A stretch of DNA of 64,000 nucleotides from Bifidobacterium catenulatum subsp. kashiwanohense JCM 15439 = DSM 21854 (GCF_001042615.1 NZ_AP012327.1:310001-374000), one strand, 5' to 3'. Positions 10,097 to 21,895 are shown, counted from the stretch's first letter. A program made the numbers and translations. The notes: generated by a model not told the origin, from the sequence alone.

Positions 10097-10822
10097 ATGG
10101 AACACATACTTCAGGCGACCGATCTGGTCATGGATTATTCGACCCAACAGGCGACACCGAATGCCCCACACATGCTGGCGCTCAATCACGTGGATTTCGG
10201 CATCCAGGCAGGCGAAAGCATCGCGGTCATGGGCCCGTCCGGTTCCGGCAAATCGACGTTACTGCACGCACTCGCCGGCATCATCACTCCGACAGCCGGC
10301 AATGTGATGTTTCGCGGTGCCAACCTAGCGCGGTTGAGCGACGCTGACCGCACCAAACTGCGCCGCAGCGCCTTCGGCTTCGTCTTCCAATCCGGACAGC
10401 TGCTGCCGGAACTGCCGGCCATCGAAAACATCGCGTTGCCGATGATGCTGGGCGGCGCAAGCTACCAGCAGGCCACCGACACGGCCATGCTATGGCTGGA
10501 ACGATTGGGATTGCGCCAGCTCGCGCAACAACGTCCCGGCGAAATGAGCGGCGGCCAGATGCAGCGCATCGCCATCGCACGTGCGCTCGCCGTGCAGCCG
10601 GCAGTCATCTTCGCCGATGAACCGACCGGCGCGCTCGACCAGACCACCGGCCACGAAATCATGAGCATTCTCATGCGGACCGCACGACAGACCGGCGCGG
10701 CCGTGGTCGTGGTGACGCACGATTCGAACGTGGCCGCATTCTGCGATGCCACCGTTACCATGCGTGACGGCAGGCTGAGCTCGCCGCAGCAATCCCAACC
10801 TACCGCCGGAGGCGCACGATGA
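10097..10822 (+). CDS. ABC transporter ATP-binding protein (LolD/MacB type)
   Basis: Cytoplasmic ATPase of 241 residues that powers the permease encoded next. Walker A GPSGSGKST at about 46-54, Q-loop FVFQSGQLLPEL, ABC signature MSGGQMQRIAIARAL at about 154-168, Walker B VIFADEP with catalytic Glu, and VVVVTHD as the switch His. This set plus an FtsX-like partner places it in the MacB/LolD/BceA group, which usually moves lipids or antimicrobial peptides or signals to a sensor. No two-component system is adjacent. ATG 10097 follows GTAGGAAAC. It overlaps the permease by four bases (ATGA). Confidence 0.92.
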   Translation: MEHILQATDLVMDYSTQQATPNAPHMLALNHVDFGIQAGESIAVMGPSGSGKSTLLHALAGIITPTAGNVMFRGANLARLSDADRTKLRRSAFGFVFQSGQLLPELPAIENIALPMMLGGASYQQATDTAMLWLERLGLRQLAQQRPGEMSGGQMQRIAIARALAVQPAVIFADEPTGALDQTTGHEIMSILMRTARQTGAAVVVVTHDSNVAAFCDATVTMRDGRLSSPQQSQPTAGGAR

Positions 10823-12324
10823 ACATGTTCCGATTATGGCGATTGTTCCACCGCTCCGGCACCCACGGCACATCCGGCCGCACCTCTGCGCTGGCCATTG
10901 TTGCCTTCGCATCCGCCACCGCCGTCTTCCTAACCGTGCTCGGAGGTCTGCATGGCTTCATCTGGCGGGCCTCCGCCGACCACACGTTCGGTTGCATGAT
11001 CAATTCCAACAGGTGCGCGCCCGGTACATACGAAACATGGTCCAAAACCCTGGCGCACGCCGACAAGCTCGTCGCCACGGTCGGCGACGGCCATTGGACG
11101 GCCGATCAGGCCACAGCCGTCATGAACACCTATTCCGACGGCTATGTGATGCTCGCCGCATTCGCCAGTCTGCTACTCATCGTGCCATTCGCGGCGCTCG
11201 CCGGCTCGGCGGCCCGTCTCGCGGCCTCCCGCAGGGACGCACGTCTCGCCGCACTGCGACTTGCGGGCGCCACCACCGCGCAGGTCACGAAACTTACCGC
11301 GCTCGATGCGGGTGGCCAGGCTCTGCTTGGCGCGCTGGTCGGCATAGCCGGCTACTTCGCGCTGATACCGGCGATCATGCTGCTCGACTTCCAAAACCAG
11401 CATTTCACCTTCGAACAGTTGTGGGTGGGACTGCCTGCCCTGGCGGCCGTGACTGTCGGAGTCACGCTGCTTGCCTTGGTCTCCGCGCTGGTCGCCCTGC
11501 GCCGCGTGGCCATCACCCCGCTTGGCGTGACGCAACGTACCGGACAACCCATGCCGTCCGCATGGCGCGCATTGATTTTCCTTGCCGTGTTGGCCGTAGG
11601 CTATCTGCTGCTCAACAGCGTCTCCGCATTCGCGCACTTGGGTCAGATGGTGGTCTACGCCATCATCTTCGGCGTCTTCTTCCTCGGTTTCGCCATGGTG
11701 AACGTCGTCGGTACCTGGGTGGTGGCGATGCGCGCCAGATTGCGTGCGAAACACCCGAAGGACGCGGCCACTATGATTGCCATGCGCCGTATCCTCGACA
11801 ATCCCAAGCGTGCTTGGCGCAACGTGTCCGGTGTGGCGCTCGCTGTGTTCATCGCGGGGATGACGTCGGTGTGCGGATTGCTCGCCACCGGAATCGGAGG
11901 CAACCACGACCCGTTCGACCCATCTATGCTGTACATGCGCGATATAGCGATGGGTGGTTTCCTGACGCTCGCCTTTGCCGCGGTGCTCGCCGCCGTCAGT
12001 TCCGGCGTGATGCAGACGGGCAACGTCTACGACCAGGCCGACGAGTACCGCATGCTTGCGTTGGAAGGTACGGATGAGGCGACGCTCGACAAGGCACGCA
12101 TGATGGAAGTGATCACCCCACTCAACACGGTGATGGCCGTTTCGTTGGGGTGCTCGGTGTTGTTGCTGTTTCCGATTCTGGCAACGTCGTTGCTCAATCC
12201 GGCTTCGTTGCTTACGTTGGCCGCGGGAATCGGCTTGTGTTATGCGCTGATGGTGCTCGGAGGGTGTGCCGCGAATCATGCGGCGCACGGGCTCGGTCAT
12301 GTCGGCTACCGTATGGACGATTGA
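10819..12324 (+). CDS. FtsX-like ABC permease
   Basis: Membrane partner of the preceding ATPase, 501 residues. I count about ten hydrophobic segments: one near residues 13-35, four by about 235 and five more to the C-terminus, consistent with the duplicated FtsX-like (BceB/MacB relative) architecture. The first extracytoplasmic loop contains two Cys (CMINSNRC) that could form a disulfide. Translation is coupled to the ATPase gene by the ATGA overlap. The substrate cannot be told from sequence; antimicrobial-peptide or lipoprotein handling is an inference from the family. Confidence 0.88.
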   Translation: MNMFRLWRLFHRSGTHGTSGRTSALAIVAFASATAVFLTVLGGLHGFIWRASADHTFGCMINSNRCAPGTYETWSKTLAHADKLVATVGDGHWTADQATAVMNTYSDGYVMLAAFASLLLIVPFAALAGSAARLAASRRDARLAALRLAGATTAQVTKLTALDAGGQALLGALVGIAGYFALIPAIMLLDFQNQHFTFEQLWVGLPALAAVTVGVTLLALVSALVALRRVAITPLGVTQRTGQPMPSAWRALIFLAVLAVGYLLLNSVSAFAHLGQMVVYAIIFGVFFLGFAMVNVVGTWVVAMRARLRAKHPKDAATMIAMRRILDNPKRAWRNVSGVALAVFIAGMTSVCGLLATGIGGNHDPFDPSMLYMRDIAMGGFLTLAFAAVLAAVSSGVMQTGNVYDQADEYRMLALEGTDEATLDKARMMEVITPLNTVMAVSLGCSVLLLFPILATSLLNPASLLTLAAGIGLCYALMVLGGCAANHAAHGLGHVGYRMDD

Positions 12325-12327
12325 TGG

Positions 12328-12361
12328 CCTCGCCGCGGCGGTCGTGGATACCGCGGCGAGG
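12328..12361. terminator. Bidirectional terminator
   Basis: Perfect 11-bp stem CCTCGCCGCGG (12328-12338) with CCGCGGCGAGG (12351-12361) between the convergent permease and AEC genes. No long T-run on either side. Confidence 0.6.
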
Positions 12362-12371
12362 ACTGGCGAGG

Positions 12372-13316
12372 TCAGCCGAGGAGCACCGCGATGATTGCGA
12401 TGAAAATCGGTGATGACAGCGTCGAGAAAAGAATGCCGTCGCGTGCGAACGAGAGACCCACGTTGTACCGCGCCGCGTAGTTGTAGACGTTCTGCCCGGT
12501 CGGCAGGGCGGCGAGCACCACGCACGCGTACAGCGTGGCACCGCGGAAGCCCATCACGAAATACGACAGCAGGAACGCGATGATCGGCATCACGATGTTC
12601 TTCAAAGCGGCCACCGTGAATACCGCCGGAATATTCGACTTGTCCTGCAACGGCTTTGTGCCGTGCAACGACATGCCGAACGCCATCAGAATCATCGGTA
12701 CTGCGGAATCGCCGATCATATCGATCGGGTCGTAAATACAGTCCGGCACCACGAAATGACCTGCTTTTGCGGAAATCGCGGATACGGCGATGCCCAGCAG
12801 CGAACCGATAAGCAGCGGCTGATGCAGCGGCTGCTTCAGAATCTCCCTCGTGGAGACCTTGCCTTTGGTGGTCACATCGAGCACGGTCAGGCCGATCGGT
12901 GTGAACACCGCCTGTTGCATGACCAGAATAGGCGCGACCAAAGCGGGATTGCCCAGAATGTACGTGGCGATCGGCAGACCGATGTTGTTGGAGTTCAGAT
13001 ACAGCGAATTCAACGCGCCGATGGTGGCATCCGCCGCCTTCAGATGGAAGAACAGCCTATTGAGGATCAGAAACACCAATCCGACCAGCACAGCCGAGAA
13101 GAACGCCACAACAATGGAGGAGTGGAATATCTCGAAGATTCTCTCCTTGGACAGGATGGCGAACATCAGGCACGGGCTTGATACGAAAAAGCTGAACCTG
13201 TTGAGCACCATCTGCGCGGTAGGTCCGCCTATGCGCATGCGCGCGGCCACGTAACCGGTGCCGATGACGATGCCAATGACGCAGAAGCCTTCCAATGCGC
13301 TTAACAGACCCGGCAT
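12372..13316 (-). CDS. AEC-family transporter (second copy)
   Basis: Polytopic carrier of 314 residues from ATG 13316 (MPGLLSALEGFCVIG), preceded by AGGAAG with 6-nt spacing; the frame extends 24 codons further but without a ribosome-binding site. About ten hydrophobic segments; the NSLYLNSNNIGLPIA region with paired Asn and the GQNVYNYAARY motif near the C-terminus are typical of the AEC/malonate-transporter branch. It is only distantly similar to the AEC protein at 4380-5387. Substrate unknown. Divergent from dapE over 129 bp. Confidence 0.88.
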   Translation of the reverse strand: MPGLLSALEGFCVIGIVIGTGYVAARMRIGGPTAQMVLNRFSFFVSSPCLMFAILSKERIFEIFHSSIVVAFFSAVLVGLVFLILNRLFFHLKAADATIGALNSLYLNSNNIGLPIATYILGNPALVAPILVMQQAVFTPIGLTVLDVTTKGKVSTREILKQPLHQPLLIGSLLGIAVSAISAKAGHFVVPDCIYDPIDMIGDSAVPMILMAFGMSLHGTKPLQDKSNIPAVFTVAALKNIVMPIIAFLLSYFVMGFRGATLYACVVLAALPTGQNVYNYAARYNVGLSFARDGILFSTLSSPIFIAIIAVLLG

Positions 13317-13445
13317 GACACTCTTCCTTTCGCTCTCGGCCGTTGGTTTGGCCGTTATCCAGTGTTGCACCATGCATATGGATAACATCCGATCCGTCTC
13401 AAAAGCGTTGTCGAACGGCGATGTCGGTTCCGGTGGTGCTGGATA

Positions 13446-14651
13446 ATGGGCGGTATGAACGAACTTGAGATTGGATTTTCCGCTTCCGCCACCAGGCAGG
13501 AGCAGCTGAACGGGCTGATGGAACAGATCATGGGCTCCTATTCCGTGAGCGACGACGAAGGCCCGTTGACCGACGCCGTCGAAGCGTTTCTAAACAAACA
13601 GCAGCATCTGACAGTGCGCAGGCATGGCGATACGCTGGTTGCGTCCACGAATTTCGGACGTGAACGCCGCGTGATTCTCGCAGGGCATCTTGACACAGTG
13701 CCGGTGATCGACAACTTCCCGCCGCGATGGCTGGAACCAGGCGATCCGCTGATTCGCGAGGATGTTGCCGCCGGCCATGAGCAGGAGCGCGTGCTATGGG
13801 GACGCGGTGCCACCGATATGAAGGGCTCCGACGCGGTGATGCTGTATTTGACGGCCACGTTGACGGATGCGAAATACGATCTGACATACGTGTTCTACGA
13901 CCACGAAGAGGTTGCTGCCGAAAAGAACGGCCTACGCAAGGTGGTCGAGGCGCATCCTGATTGGATTTCCGGCGATTTTGCGATTATTGGCGAGCCGACC
14001 GATTGTGGTATTGAGGGCGGCTGCAATGGCACGATGCGTTTCGACGTGATCACGCATGGCATTGCGGCACACTCGGCGCGAGCTTGGATGGGCAAGAACG
14101 CCATTCATGCGGCCGCTGAGATTCTGAACCGGCTGAGCGCTTATGAAAATCGTGCGATTGAAGTGGATGGCCTGACGTATCAGGAGGGGTTGAATGCCAC
14201 CCTGATTTCAGGCGGCAAAGGCACGAATGTGATTCCCGACGAATGCCGCGTGCACGTCAACTATCGTTTTGCCCCCGACAAGTCGTTGGCTGAGGCGAAA
14301 GCGCTGATGATTGGCGCGGACGCCGGTGCGGAATTGGGCAATGGCGAGCATGTTGCCACAGGCGGCGTGTTCGAAGGCTTCGGCATTGAAATGCAGGACG
14401 AGTCGCCTTCCGCGCGTCCGGGGTTGACGTCGCCGCTCGCGCAGTCGCTGGTGGAATTGGTGCGCGAGCGCACGGGGCGTGAGCCTCTGGCCAAACTTGG
14501 CTGGACGGATGTGGCGCGATTCTCGATGCTGGGCATTCCTGCGGTGAATCTGGGCGCGGGCAGCCCGTTGCTGGCGCACAAGCATGACGAGCAGCTGCCG
14601 GAATCGGATCTACTGCTGATGGCCAACTTGCTTGAAGACTGGCTGAAGTAG
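13446..14651 (+). CDS. dapE: Succinyl-diaminopimelate desuccinylase
   Basis: Zinc-dependent M20 deacylase that releases LL-diaminopimelate in lysine and cell-wall precursor synthesis. Metal-binding residues are visible in order: GHLDTVP, GRGATDMKGSDA, the YDHEEVAAEKNGL Glu pair, IGEPTD and a C-terminal LLAHKHDEQLP His. The dimerisation lid starts at AHSARAWMGKNAIH. 401 residues from ATG 13446; ATG 13455 (MNELEIGF) is an equally possible start since neither has a strong ribosome-binding site. Motifs favour DapE over ArgE, though M20 enzymes can be mis-assigned. Confidence 0.88.
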   Translation: MGGMNELEIGFSASATRQEQLNGLMEQIMGSYSVSDDEGPLTDAVEAFLNKQQHLTVRRHGDTLVASTNFGRERRVILAGHLDTVPVIDNFPPRWLEPGDPLIREDVAAGHEQERVLWGRGATDMKGSDAVMLYLTATLTDAKYDLTYVFYDHEEVAAEKNGLRKVVEAHPDWISGDFAIIGEPTDCGIEGGCNGTMRFDVITHGIAAHSARAWMGKNAIHAAAEILNRLSAYENRAIEVDGLTYQEGLNATLISGGKGTNVIPDECRVHVNYRFAPDKSLAEAKALMIGADAGAELGNGEHVATGGVFEGFGIEMQDESPSARPGLTSPLAQSLVELVRERTGREPLAKLGWTDVARFSMLGIPAVNLGAGSPLLAHKHDEQLPESDLLLMANLLEDWLK

Positions 14652-15100
14652 CTGTCTGCTGCCTTTTTCTGCCTGCTATCGGCTGTTTGTTGTTTTCCGT
14701 CTTCTGTCTGCACAACCTAAGAAAGCACCCCGATCTGCGACTTGTGTAGACGGAAAAACGACTTGTGCGGACGGGGTCTGGGATTTGCGGGCGGGGAACG
14801 CGAGCGGCGGGTTGCAGGATCCGGAAAATTTCCCGTCATGTCACGTTCCGTTGTTTTTTGTGTCATACTTATAGACGGTGGTTCTGCAAATCACCAATGC
14901 ATCCGATGGCGTTGATCCCCTCGCGTGAAGTTCATGTGTGCCCGCGAGCGCTGGTGTCCGCCGTCGCATGATGAGGACTTTTGACGGAAGTTGCTTCCTA
15001 CGGGCGCCATGATGCGCGGCCACGGTGAGAGCGTGGTGTGAGAACCGTATGGGGCCTAAGCGTGGGCGGCGCGATTGCAGCGTGCCGTCGAGGAGCCATT
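14652..15100. promoter_or_regulatory. Region upstream of RNase E/G with repeated motif
   Basis: 449 bp without a gene. Its 5' part holds related copies of a short motif: CGACTTGTGTAGACGGAAAA (14738-14757), CGACTTGTGCGGACGG (14759-14774), and an inverted relative (TTTTCCGTCTTCTGTCTGCACAA, 14694-14714 region). A similar motif recurs at 43,991-44,030. The rest is probably the promoter and long leader of rne; TTATAGA near 14870 could be a -10 element. RNase E genes are often autoregulated through their leaders, but no specific structure is claimed. Confidence 0.45.
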
Positions 15101-17929
15101 GTGCCTAATACCAATGAGGGCTTCGATCAGGTCGAAGCCGTGGCATCACCTGAGCATGCCGTGAATGTTGTGAAATTCGAATCGGCCCAGTCCGATTCTG
15201 CGCCGCGTCGCCGTCGTGGCGGTCGTCGTGTGGTGCGTGGGGTTGGAGCCGCTGGTGCGTCTTTGGAGTTGAAGGTCGAGGAGCATGCCGCGACCCCGCT
15301 ATTTGAAGAGCCGAAGTTACCGGTTGCGCAGCCTGCACATGATGCCGGTGACGTCGCTGCTTCCAGTGATGATGGTGATTCCGATGGCGTGTCTCGCCCG
15401 ACTCGTCGCCGTCGTCGTTCGGCCCGGCCCGACGATGATGTTCGTGAGATTGCCGATGAGCAGTCGACGCGTACTCGTCGCCGCCGCGCGGTGCAGGTCG
15501 AGGATGAGCGGGATGAGGATCGCCTGCGTCGCCGTCGTCGTTCCGTTGAAGATGCGGATGAGTATGACGAGATGCCGCGTCGTCGCCGTCGCAGTGCCGT
15601 CGATGATTCCCGCGATGAGGAATCGTTCGAAGAACGCGCGCTTGATGCGGTTGATATGTTGCCGGAAGGCCATGAGGTCCGTCATAATCCGCGTCCGATG
15701 ATGTCGCTGCTGTTCCAGGAGCCGGTTTTGCCGTCTGCTGCGGATTCCCGTGACAGGTCCGATGACGATCGTGACGATTCCCGTGAATCTCGCAATGATC
15801 GCAATATGCAGGATCATGACGATGCGCAGGGTGAGGATCGTCCGACCCGTCGCCGTCGCCGTCGTAATCGTGACGTTGCTGACGAAGAGCGTTCCGAAGA
15901 CAATCGCAGTGAACGTAACGAGCGTGACAATCGTAATGATGATGCGGAAAACGATGAGGAAGGCGGATCTCGCAAGTCCCGTCGTTCCCGTCGTTTGAAC
16001 GCGCAGGAGCGTCGAGCTGCGGCCGAGGTCGAGCAGATTGAAGAGGATTTGATCCTCGACGATATCACGTACGCGCCTATCGACGAGGAAACACGTGGCA
16101 ATCGTGGTGACGATGATGATGACGAGCAGCCGACGCGCACCCGTCGTCGCCGTCGTGGCCATGGCAGTCGTGAGGAAGCTGACGAACGACAGCAGGAGAA
16201 CGTCGAAGGTGAGTCTCGCCGCCGCCGTGAGGAGGATGACGAGGAAGAGGGCACGGTGACCCGTCGTCGTCGCCGCCGCCGTGGCGGCGCGAAGGCCGAG
16301 GAGCAGGAAGAGATGCTCGTACGCCGTTCCCGCAAGCAGCAGTACATTGACGAGATCACCGATGTCGAGGGTTCGACTCGACTTGAGGCCAAGAAGCAGC
16401 GCCGCCGTGACAATCGCCGCGAACGCAGCCGTCAAAGCCAGCTCATGGAACAGGATTTCCTGGCTCGCCGCGAGCATGTGGATCGCCTGATGGTGGTGCG
16501 CGAGCGCGAACGCCACACGCAGATTTCCGTGATCGAAGACAATGTGCTTGTCGAGCATTACGTGTCCGACATTCAGGAAGTCGCCACCGTGGGCAACATC
16601 TATCTTGGTCGCGTGCAGAACGTGCTGCCGAGCATGGAGGCCGCGTTCGTAGACATCGGCCAGGCGCGCAACGGCGTGCTGTATGCGGGTGAGGTGAACT
16701 GGGATTCCGCACGTTTGGAAGGCCAGCCTCGCCGCATCGAACTCGCGTTCAAATCGGGAGACCCAGTGCTCGTGCAGGTCACTAAGGATCCGATCGGGCA
16801 CAAGGGCGCACGACTGACCTCGCAGGTCACCCTTGCGGGCCGTTTCCTGGTGCTCGTGCCATCCGGTGGCATGACGGGCGTGAGTCGCAAGCTCAGCGAG
16901 CGCGAACGTTCCCGCCTCAAGAACATCGTGTCGAAGGTTGCTCCGAAAGACATGGGCGTGATCATTCGTACCGCTGCGGAAGGCGCTTCCGAAGAGGCGA
17001 TCACCAAGGATCTCGAAAGCTTGGTGCGCCAGTGGGAACGCATCACCGACAAGCGTGACGAATTCCTGCACGGCAAGCGTCCGAAGCTGCTGCAAGGCGA
17101 GCCGGACGTGGCGATCCGCGTGGTGCGAGACATCTTCAACGACGACTTCTCCAAGATGATCGTTGAAGGTGACCGCGTGTACGGCCGTATCGAGGAATAC
17201 CTCGACACTATGGCTCCCGACTTAAAAGACAAGCTTGAAAAGTGGGATCCGGCCGAACATGAAGGCAAAGACGTGTTCGACAAGTGGCAGATCGACTCCC
17301 AGCTGCGCAAGGGCATGGAACGTCAGGTCTACCTGCCGTCGGGCGGCTCGATCGTGATCGACCGCACCGAAGCCATGACCACCATCGACGTGAACACCGG
17401 CCGTTTCATCGGCCGCGGCAAGAGCCTTGAGGAGACGGTGACCCGCTGCAACCTCGAAGCTTCCGAAGAGATCGCACGTCAGCTGCGCCTGCGTGACATC
17501 GGCGGCATGGTGATGATTGACTTCGTCGACATGGTCATGCCAGCCAACCGTGATCTGGTGCTGCGCAGACTGGTGGAATGCCTGGCTCGTGACCGTACCA
17601 AGCATCAGGTGGCTGAAGTCACCTCGCTTGGCCTGGTGCAGATGACGCGAAAGCGCATCGGACAGGGCTTGGTGGAGGCCTTCTCCGAGGAATGCCCGAC
17701 CTGCAAGGGCCGTGGATTCATTCTTCACGACGAGCCGACCGTGTCCGCGGATTATGACGATCCGTACGCCTTGAAGGGCGGCGACCCGTTCGTCAAAACC
17801 AACAAGCATGGTCACGGCACGGACGTGCAGGTGCCGAAAGGCTCCTCGCCGGACGTGAAGGCCAAACTCGCGCAGATCGCGGCGGCTGCCGTGGCTGCCA
17901 ATAATGCGGAACTGGGCGAGGAAGCATAG
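15101..17929 (+). CDS. rne: Ribonuclease E/G with long Arg/Asp-rich N-terminal extension
   Basis: Endoribonuclease for mRNA decay and rRNA/tRNA processing. From GTG 15101 (AGGAG 5 nt upstream) the product has 942 residues; GTG 15038 is in frame but has no ribosome-binding site. Residues 1-440 are low-complexity, with repeated TRRRRR, DDD and SRESRNDR-like blocks, surely disordered. The S1 and catalytic core follow: VGNIYLGRVQNVLPSMEAAF, then Asp763 in TTIDVNTGRF and Asp807 in MIDFVDM (metal ligands), and the Zn-link pair Cys865/Cys868 in CPTCKGRG. Actinobacterial RNase E keeps its disordered arm at the N-terminus, as here. It lies upstream of rplU-rpmA-obgE, an arrangement found in other bacteria. 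Confidence 0.94.
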   Translation: MPNTNEGFDQVEAVASPEHAVNVVKFESAQSDSAPRRRRGGRRVVRGVGAAGASLELKVEEHAATPLFEEPKLPVAQPAHDAGDVAASSDDGDSDGVSRPTRRRRRSARPDDDVREIADEQSTRTRRRRAVQVEDERDEDRLRRRRRSVEDADEYDEMPRRRRRSAVDDSRDEESFEERALDAVDMLPEGHEVRHNPRPMMSLLFQEPVLPSAADSRDRSDDDRDDSRESRNDRNMQDHDDAQGEDRPTRRRRRRNRDVADEERSEDNRSERNERDNRNDDAENDEEGGSRKSRRSRRLNAQERRAAAEVEQIEEDLILDDITYAPIDEETRGNRGDDDDDEQPTRTRRRRRGHGSREEADERQQENVEGESRRRREEDDEEEGTVTRRRRRRRGGAKAEEQEEMLVRRSRKQQYIDEITDVEGSTRLEAKKQRRRDNRRERSRQSQLMEQDFLARREHVDRLMVVRERERHTQISVIEDNVLVEHYVSDIQEVATVGNIYLGRVQNVLPSMEAAFVDIGQARNGVLYAGEVNWDSARLEGQPRRIELAFKSGDPVLVQVTKDPIGHKGARLTSQVTLAGRFLVLVPSGGMTGVSRKLSERERSRLKNIVSKVAPKDMGVIIRTAAEGASEEAITKDLESLVRQWERITDKRDEFLHGKRPKLLQGEPDVAIRVVRDIFNDDFSKMIVEGDRVYGRIEEYLDTMAPDLKDKLEKWDPAEHEGKDVFDKWQIDSQLRKGMERQVYLPSGGSIVIDRTEAMTTIDVNTGRFIGRGKSLEETVTRCNLEASEEIARQLRLRDIGGMVMIDFVDMVMPANRDLVLRRLVECLARDRTKHQVAEVTSLGLVQMTRKRIGQGLVEAFSEECPTCKGRGFILHDEPTVSADYDDPYALKGGDPFVKTNKHGHGTDVQVPKGSSPDVKAKLAQIAAAAVAANNAELGEEA

Positions 17930-17979
17930 AAGAATAAATGATTATTCCGGTCTGTCAACCTGACACGCCGGGAACAGAC

Positions 17980-18008
17980 TTGCGGTTGTACGCGGGTATG
18001 TGTAGATT
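17980..18008 (+). promoter_or_regulatory. Promoter of rplU-rpmA
   Basis: TTGCGG (17980-17985), a 17-nt spacer and TAGATT (18003-18008), placing the start about 65 nt before rplU. Confidence 0.65.
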
Positions 18009-18081
18009 AGATTGCTGGTGTCTGGCCGCGAGGCTCGAACGTGCCGGGCAGTAAGCTTTCCAAGTTAATAAAGGAACGGAT

Positions 18082-18390
18082 ATGTACGCGATTGTGAAGG
18101 CCGGCGGCCATCAGGAAAAGGTTGAGGTCGGTGACGTCATCTACGTCAACCGTCTCGAGGCTAAGAAGGGCGAAACCGTGGAATTCCCGGTTGCTCTCGT
18201 TGTGGACGGCTCCAAGGTTGTCCTCGGTGCCAAGGATCTCGCCAACGTCAGCGTCAAGGCTGAGGTTGTCAACGATGAGGCCAAGGGTCCGAAGATCAGC
18301 ATCATGAAGTATAAGAACAAGACCGGCGTTGCTCGTCGCAAGGGCCATCGCCAGCAGCTGACCGCTGTCAAGATCACGGCTATCGCCTGA
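18082..18390 (+). CDS. rplU: 50S ribosomal protein L21
   Basis: 102-residue large-subunit protein beginning [20 protein letters not shown], the standard L21 N-terminus, with the C-terminal signature [22 protein letters not shown] 18082 follows AAAGGAACGGAT. First gene of an rplU-rpmA pair (39-bp gap); L21 binds 23S rRNA next to L20. Confidence 0.98.
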   Translation: MYAIVKAGGHQEKVEVGDVIYVNRLEAKKGETVEFPVALVVDGSKVVLGAKDLANVSVKAEVVNDEAKGPKISIMKYKNKTGVARRKGHRQQLTAVKITAIA

Positions 18391-18429
18391 TTGACGCAGG
18401 GTTAGAGTCAAGGACCGAAAGGAACAGAC

Positions 18430-18681
18430 ATGGCACATAAGAAGGGCGCGTCCAGCTCGCGCAACGGTCGCGATTCAAACGCGCAATACCTCGGTGTGAA
18501 GAAGTTTGGCGGCGAAGCCGTCGTGGCCGGCAACATCATCGTTCGTCAGCGTGGCACCAAGTTCCACCCGGGTGAGAACGTCGGCATGGGCAAGGACCAC
18601 ACCCTGTTCGCCCTCAAGGACGGCAGCGTGAAGTTCGGCGTTCGTCGTGACCGCAAGGTCGTCGACGTGATCGCCGCCTGA
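18430..18681 (+). CDS. rpmA: 50S ribosomal protein L27
   Basis: 83 residues; reaches the peptidyl-transferase centre with its N-terminal tail. Begins [20 protein letters not shown] and ends in [16 protein letters not shown], both diagnostic. There is no Firmicute-type cleavable N-terminal extension before AHKKG. ATG follows GAAAGGAACAGAC. A terminator lies 27 bp downstream. Confidence 0.98.
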   Translation: MAHKKGASSSRNGRDSNAQYLGVKKFGGEAVVAGNIIVRQRGTKFHPGENVGMGKDHTLFALKDGSVKFGVRRDRKVVDVIAA

Positions 18682-18707
18682 AATACGCGCAATCAACGCT
18701 TATAAGA

Positions 18708-18741
18708 TAAAGCCGCGCCCGTTGTGGACGCGGCTTTTCTT
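18708..18741 (+). terminator. Terminator after rpmA
   Basis: AAGCCGCG(CC) around 18709-18719 pairs with (GA)CGCGGCTT around 18727-18736, followed by TTCTTTATTTT. Confidence 0.85.
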
Positions 18742-18868
18742 TATTTTGATAATCGCTGAGGATTGCTTTCCTCCAGTCCGTCCCAAACGTCACGTAACGT
18801 TGCATGCAGAACATGCATGCAGACTTGCGAACGGACAATAAATCGGACCGTTTCGAACAAACGATTAA

Positions 18869-20569
<1,701 letters not shown>

Positions 20570-20582
20570 AAACAGCAATACG

Positions 20583-20620
20583 CCCGCTGATGTGCCGATT
20601 GGCATGTCGGCGGGTTTTCT
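20583..20620 (+). terminator. Terminator after obgE
   Basis: 14-bp stem with G-U pairs: CCCGCTGATGTGCC (20583-20596), loop GATT, GGCATGTCGGCGGG (20601-20614), then TTTTCTTTT. It precedes the proB ribosome-binding site by about 20 bp. Confidence 0.8.
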
Positions 20621-20649
20621 TTTCGGCCATTCGAACGCCTGGAGGGACC

Positions 20650-21783
20650 ATGAACACGCCATCGCAAGCCCAAGTGCGCCGAGCCATCGCCGAAGCGCAA
20701 ACCATCGTGGTGAAAGTGGGATCCAGCTCGCTGACCAAGCCAAGCGGCCACCTCGATCCGGAACGGCTCAACGCGCTCGTGGCGGCAATCGCACGTGTAC
20801 GACTCATGGGCGGGCGTGTAGTGCTTGTCTCCTCCGGCGCCATTGCAGCCGGATTTGGTTCCCTTGGCTTCGATGCGCGACCAACCGACGTGGCTGACCA
20901 GCAGGCATGCGCGGCCGTAGGCCAAGGCCTGCTCATGGCACAATACGAAAACGCTTTCGCATACTACGGACTGCGTGTCGGGCAGATCCTCATCACCGTA
21001 TCCGACACCATCGCGCCACAGCAATACCGCAACGTGCGACGCACTCTCGAAAGACTGCTCGACCTGGGCGCGGTGCCAATCATCAACGAAAACGACTCGC
21101 TCGCGTCCAACGAAATCCGATTCGGAGACAACGACCGCCTCTCCGCATTGATTGCCAACATCGTTGTCGCCGACGCCCTCGTACTCCTCACCGACGTGGA
21201 TGCGCTCTACACGGCACCCCCAAGCGAACCCGGGTCGAAACGCATCAGCTACGTGCCGAACGTGGAAGATGCGCTCGCCAATGTGCAGGTCGGCGGCACA
21301 GGATCGAATGTGGGCACCGGTGGTATGGTCACCAAAATGGAAGCAGCCCGCGTGGCGGCAGTTTCCGGCATTCCTGCAGTGCTCACCTGCGCGTCGAGCG
21401 CAGGCCCGGCCATGATGGGAGACCCGGTCGGCACCGCATTCGCACCAATCAACGACCGTGGCTCTTCGCGCCGCCTATGGATTGGCTTCGCGGCCCACCC
21501 GCAAGGTACTCTGGTGGCCGACGCGGGCGCGTCCAACGCGGTACGTGGGGGAGCGGCCAGTCTGCTCGCAGCCGGCGTGCTCGAAGTGAGGGGCGATTTC
21601 GCCGCCGGAGACGCGGTGTGGATCGACAATGAAGCGGGAGAGCATCTCGCAAAAGGCCTCGTAGGATTCGACTCTGAAGAGATTCCGCAGATGCTCGGCC
21701 GTAATACCGCCCAGCTCAAGCGTTTCCTCGGCGAAGAATACGCGCACCCCCTAGTCCACCGCGACAATCTCGTTTTGGTGTAG
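20650..21783 (+). CDS. proB: Glutamate 5-kinase
   Basis: Phosphorylates L-glutamate to the gamma-phosphate, the first and feedback-inhibited step of proline synthesis. 377 residues: amino-acid kinase domain 1-270 with [30 protein letters not shown] and the [15 protein letters not shown] block, then a C-terminal PUA domain (about 290-375), as in E. coli ProB. ATG 20650 has CTGGAGGGACC directly upstream; the frame runs to 20590 but overlaps the obgE terminator. proA is not in the window. Confidence 0.95.
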   Translation: MNTPSQAQVRRAIAEAQTIVVKVGSSSLTKPSGHLDPERLNALVAAIARVRLMGGRVVLVSSGAIAAGFGSLGFDARPTDVADQQACAAVGQGLLMAQYENAFAYYGLRVGQILITVSDTIAPQQYRNVRRTLERLLDLGAVPIINENDSLASNEIRFGDNDRLSALIANIVVADALVLLTDVDALYTAPPSEPGSKRISYVPNVEDALANVQVGGTGSNVGTGGMVTKMEAARVAAVSGIPAVLTCASSAGPAMMGDPVGTAFAPINDRGSSRRLWIGFAAHPQGTLVADAGASNAVRGGAASLLAAGVLEVRGDFAAGDAVWIDNEAGEHLAKGLVGFDSEEIPQMLGRNTAQLKRFLGEEYAHPLVHRDNLVLV

Positions 21784-21895
21784 AAATATCTATCTTCCAG
21801 TCCCTACCGGACACCAGCCAAAGGAAAGAAAAGGAAACGGCAAAAGCGACCAAGATATGCTAGAAGGTTGTTGTTTTTCGGGCGGGAGGGTTAGC

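Noticed and set aside
15317..17095. 592-codon open frame antisense to RNase E/G
   Set aside because: Mirror of the Arg/Asp repeats (Thr/Ile/Ala-rich), no domain.
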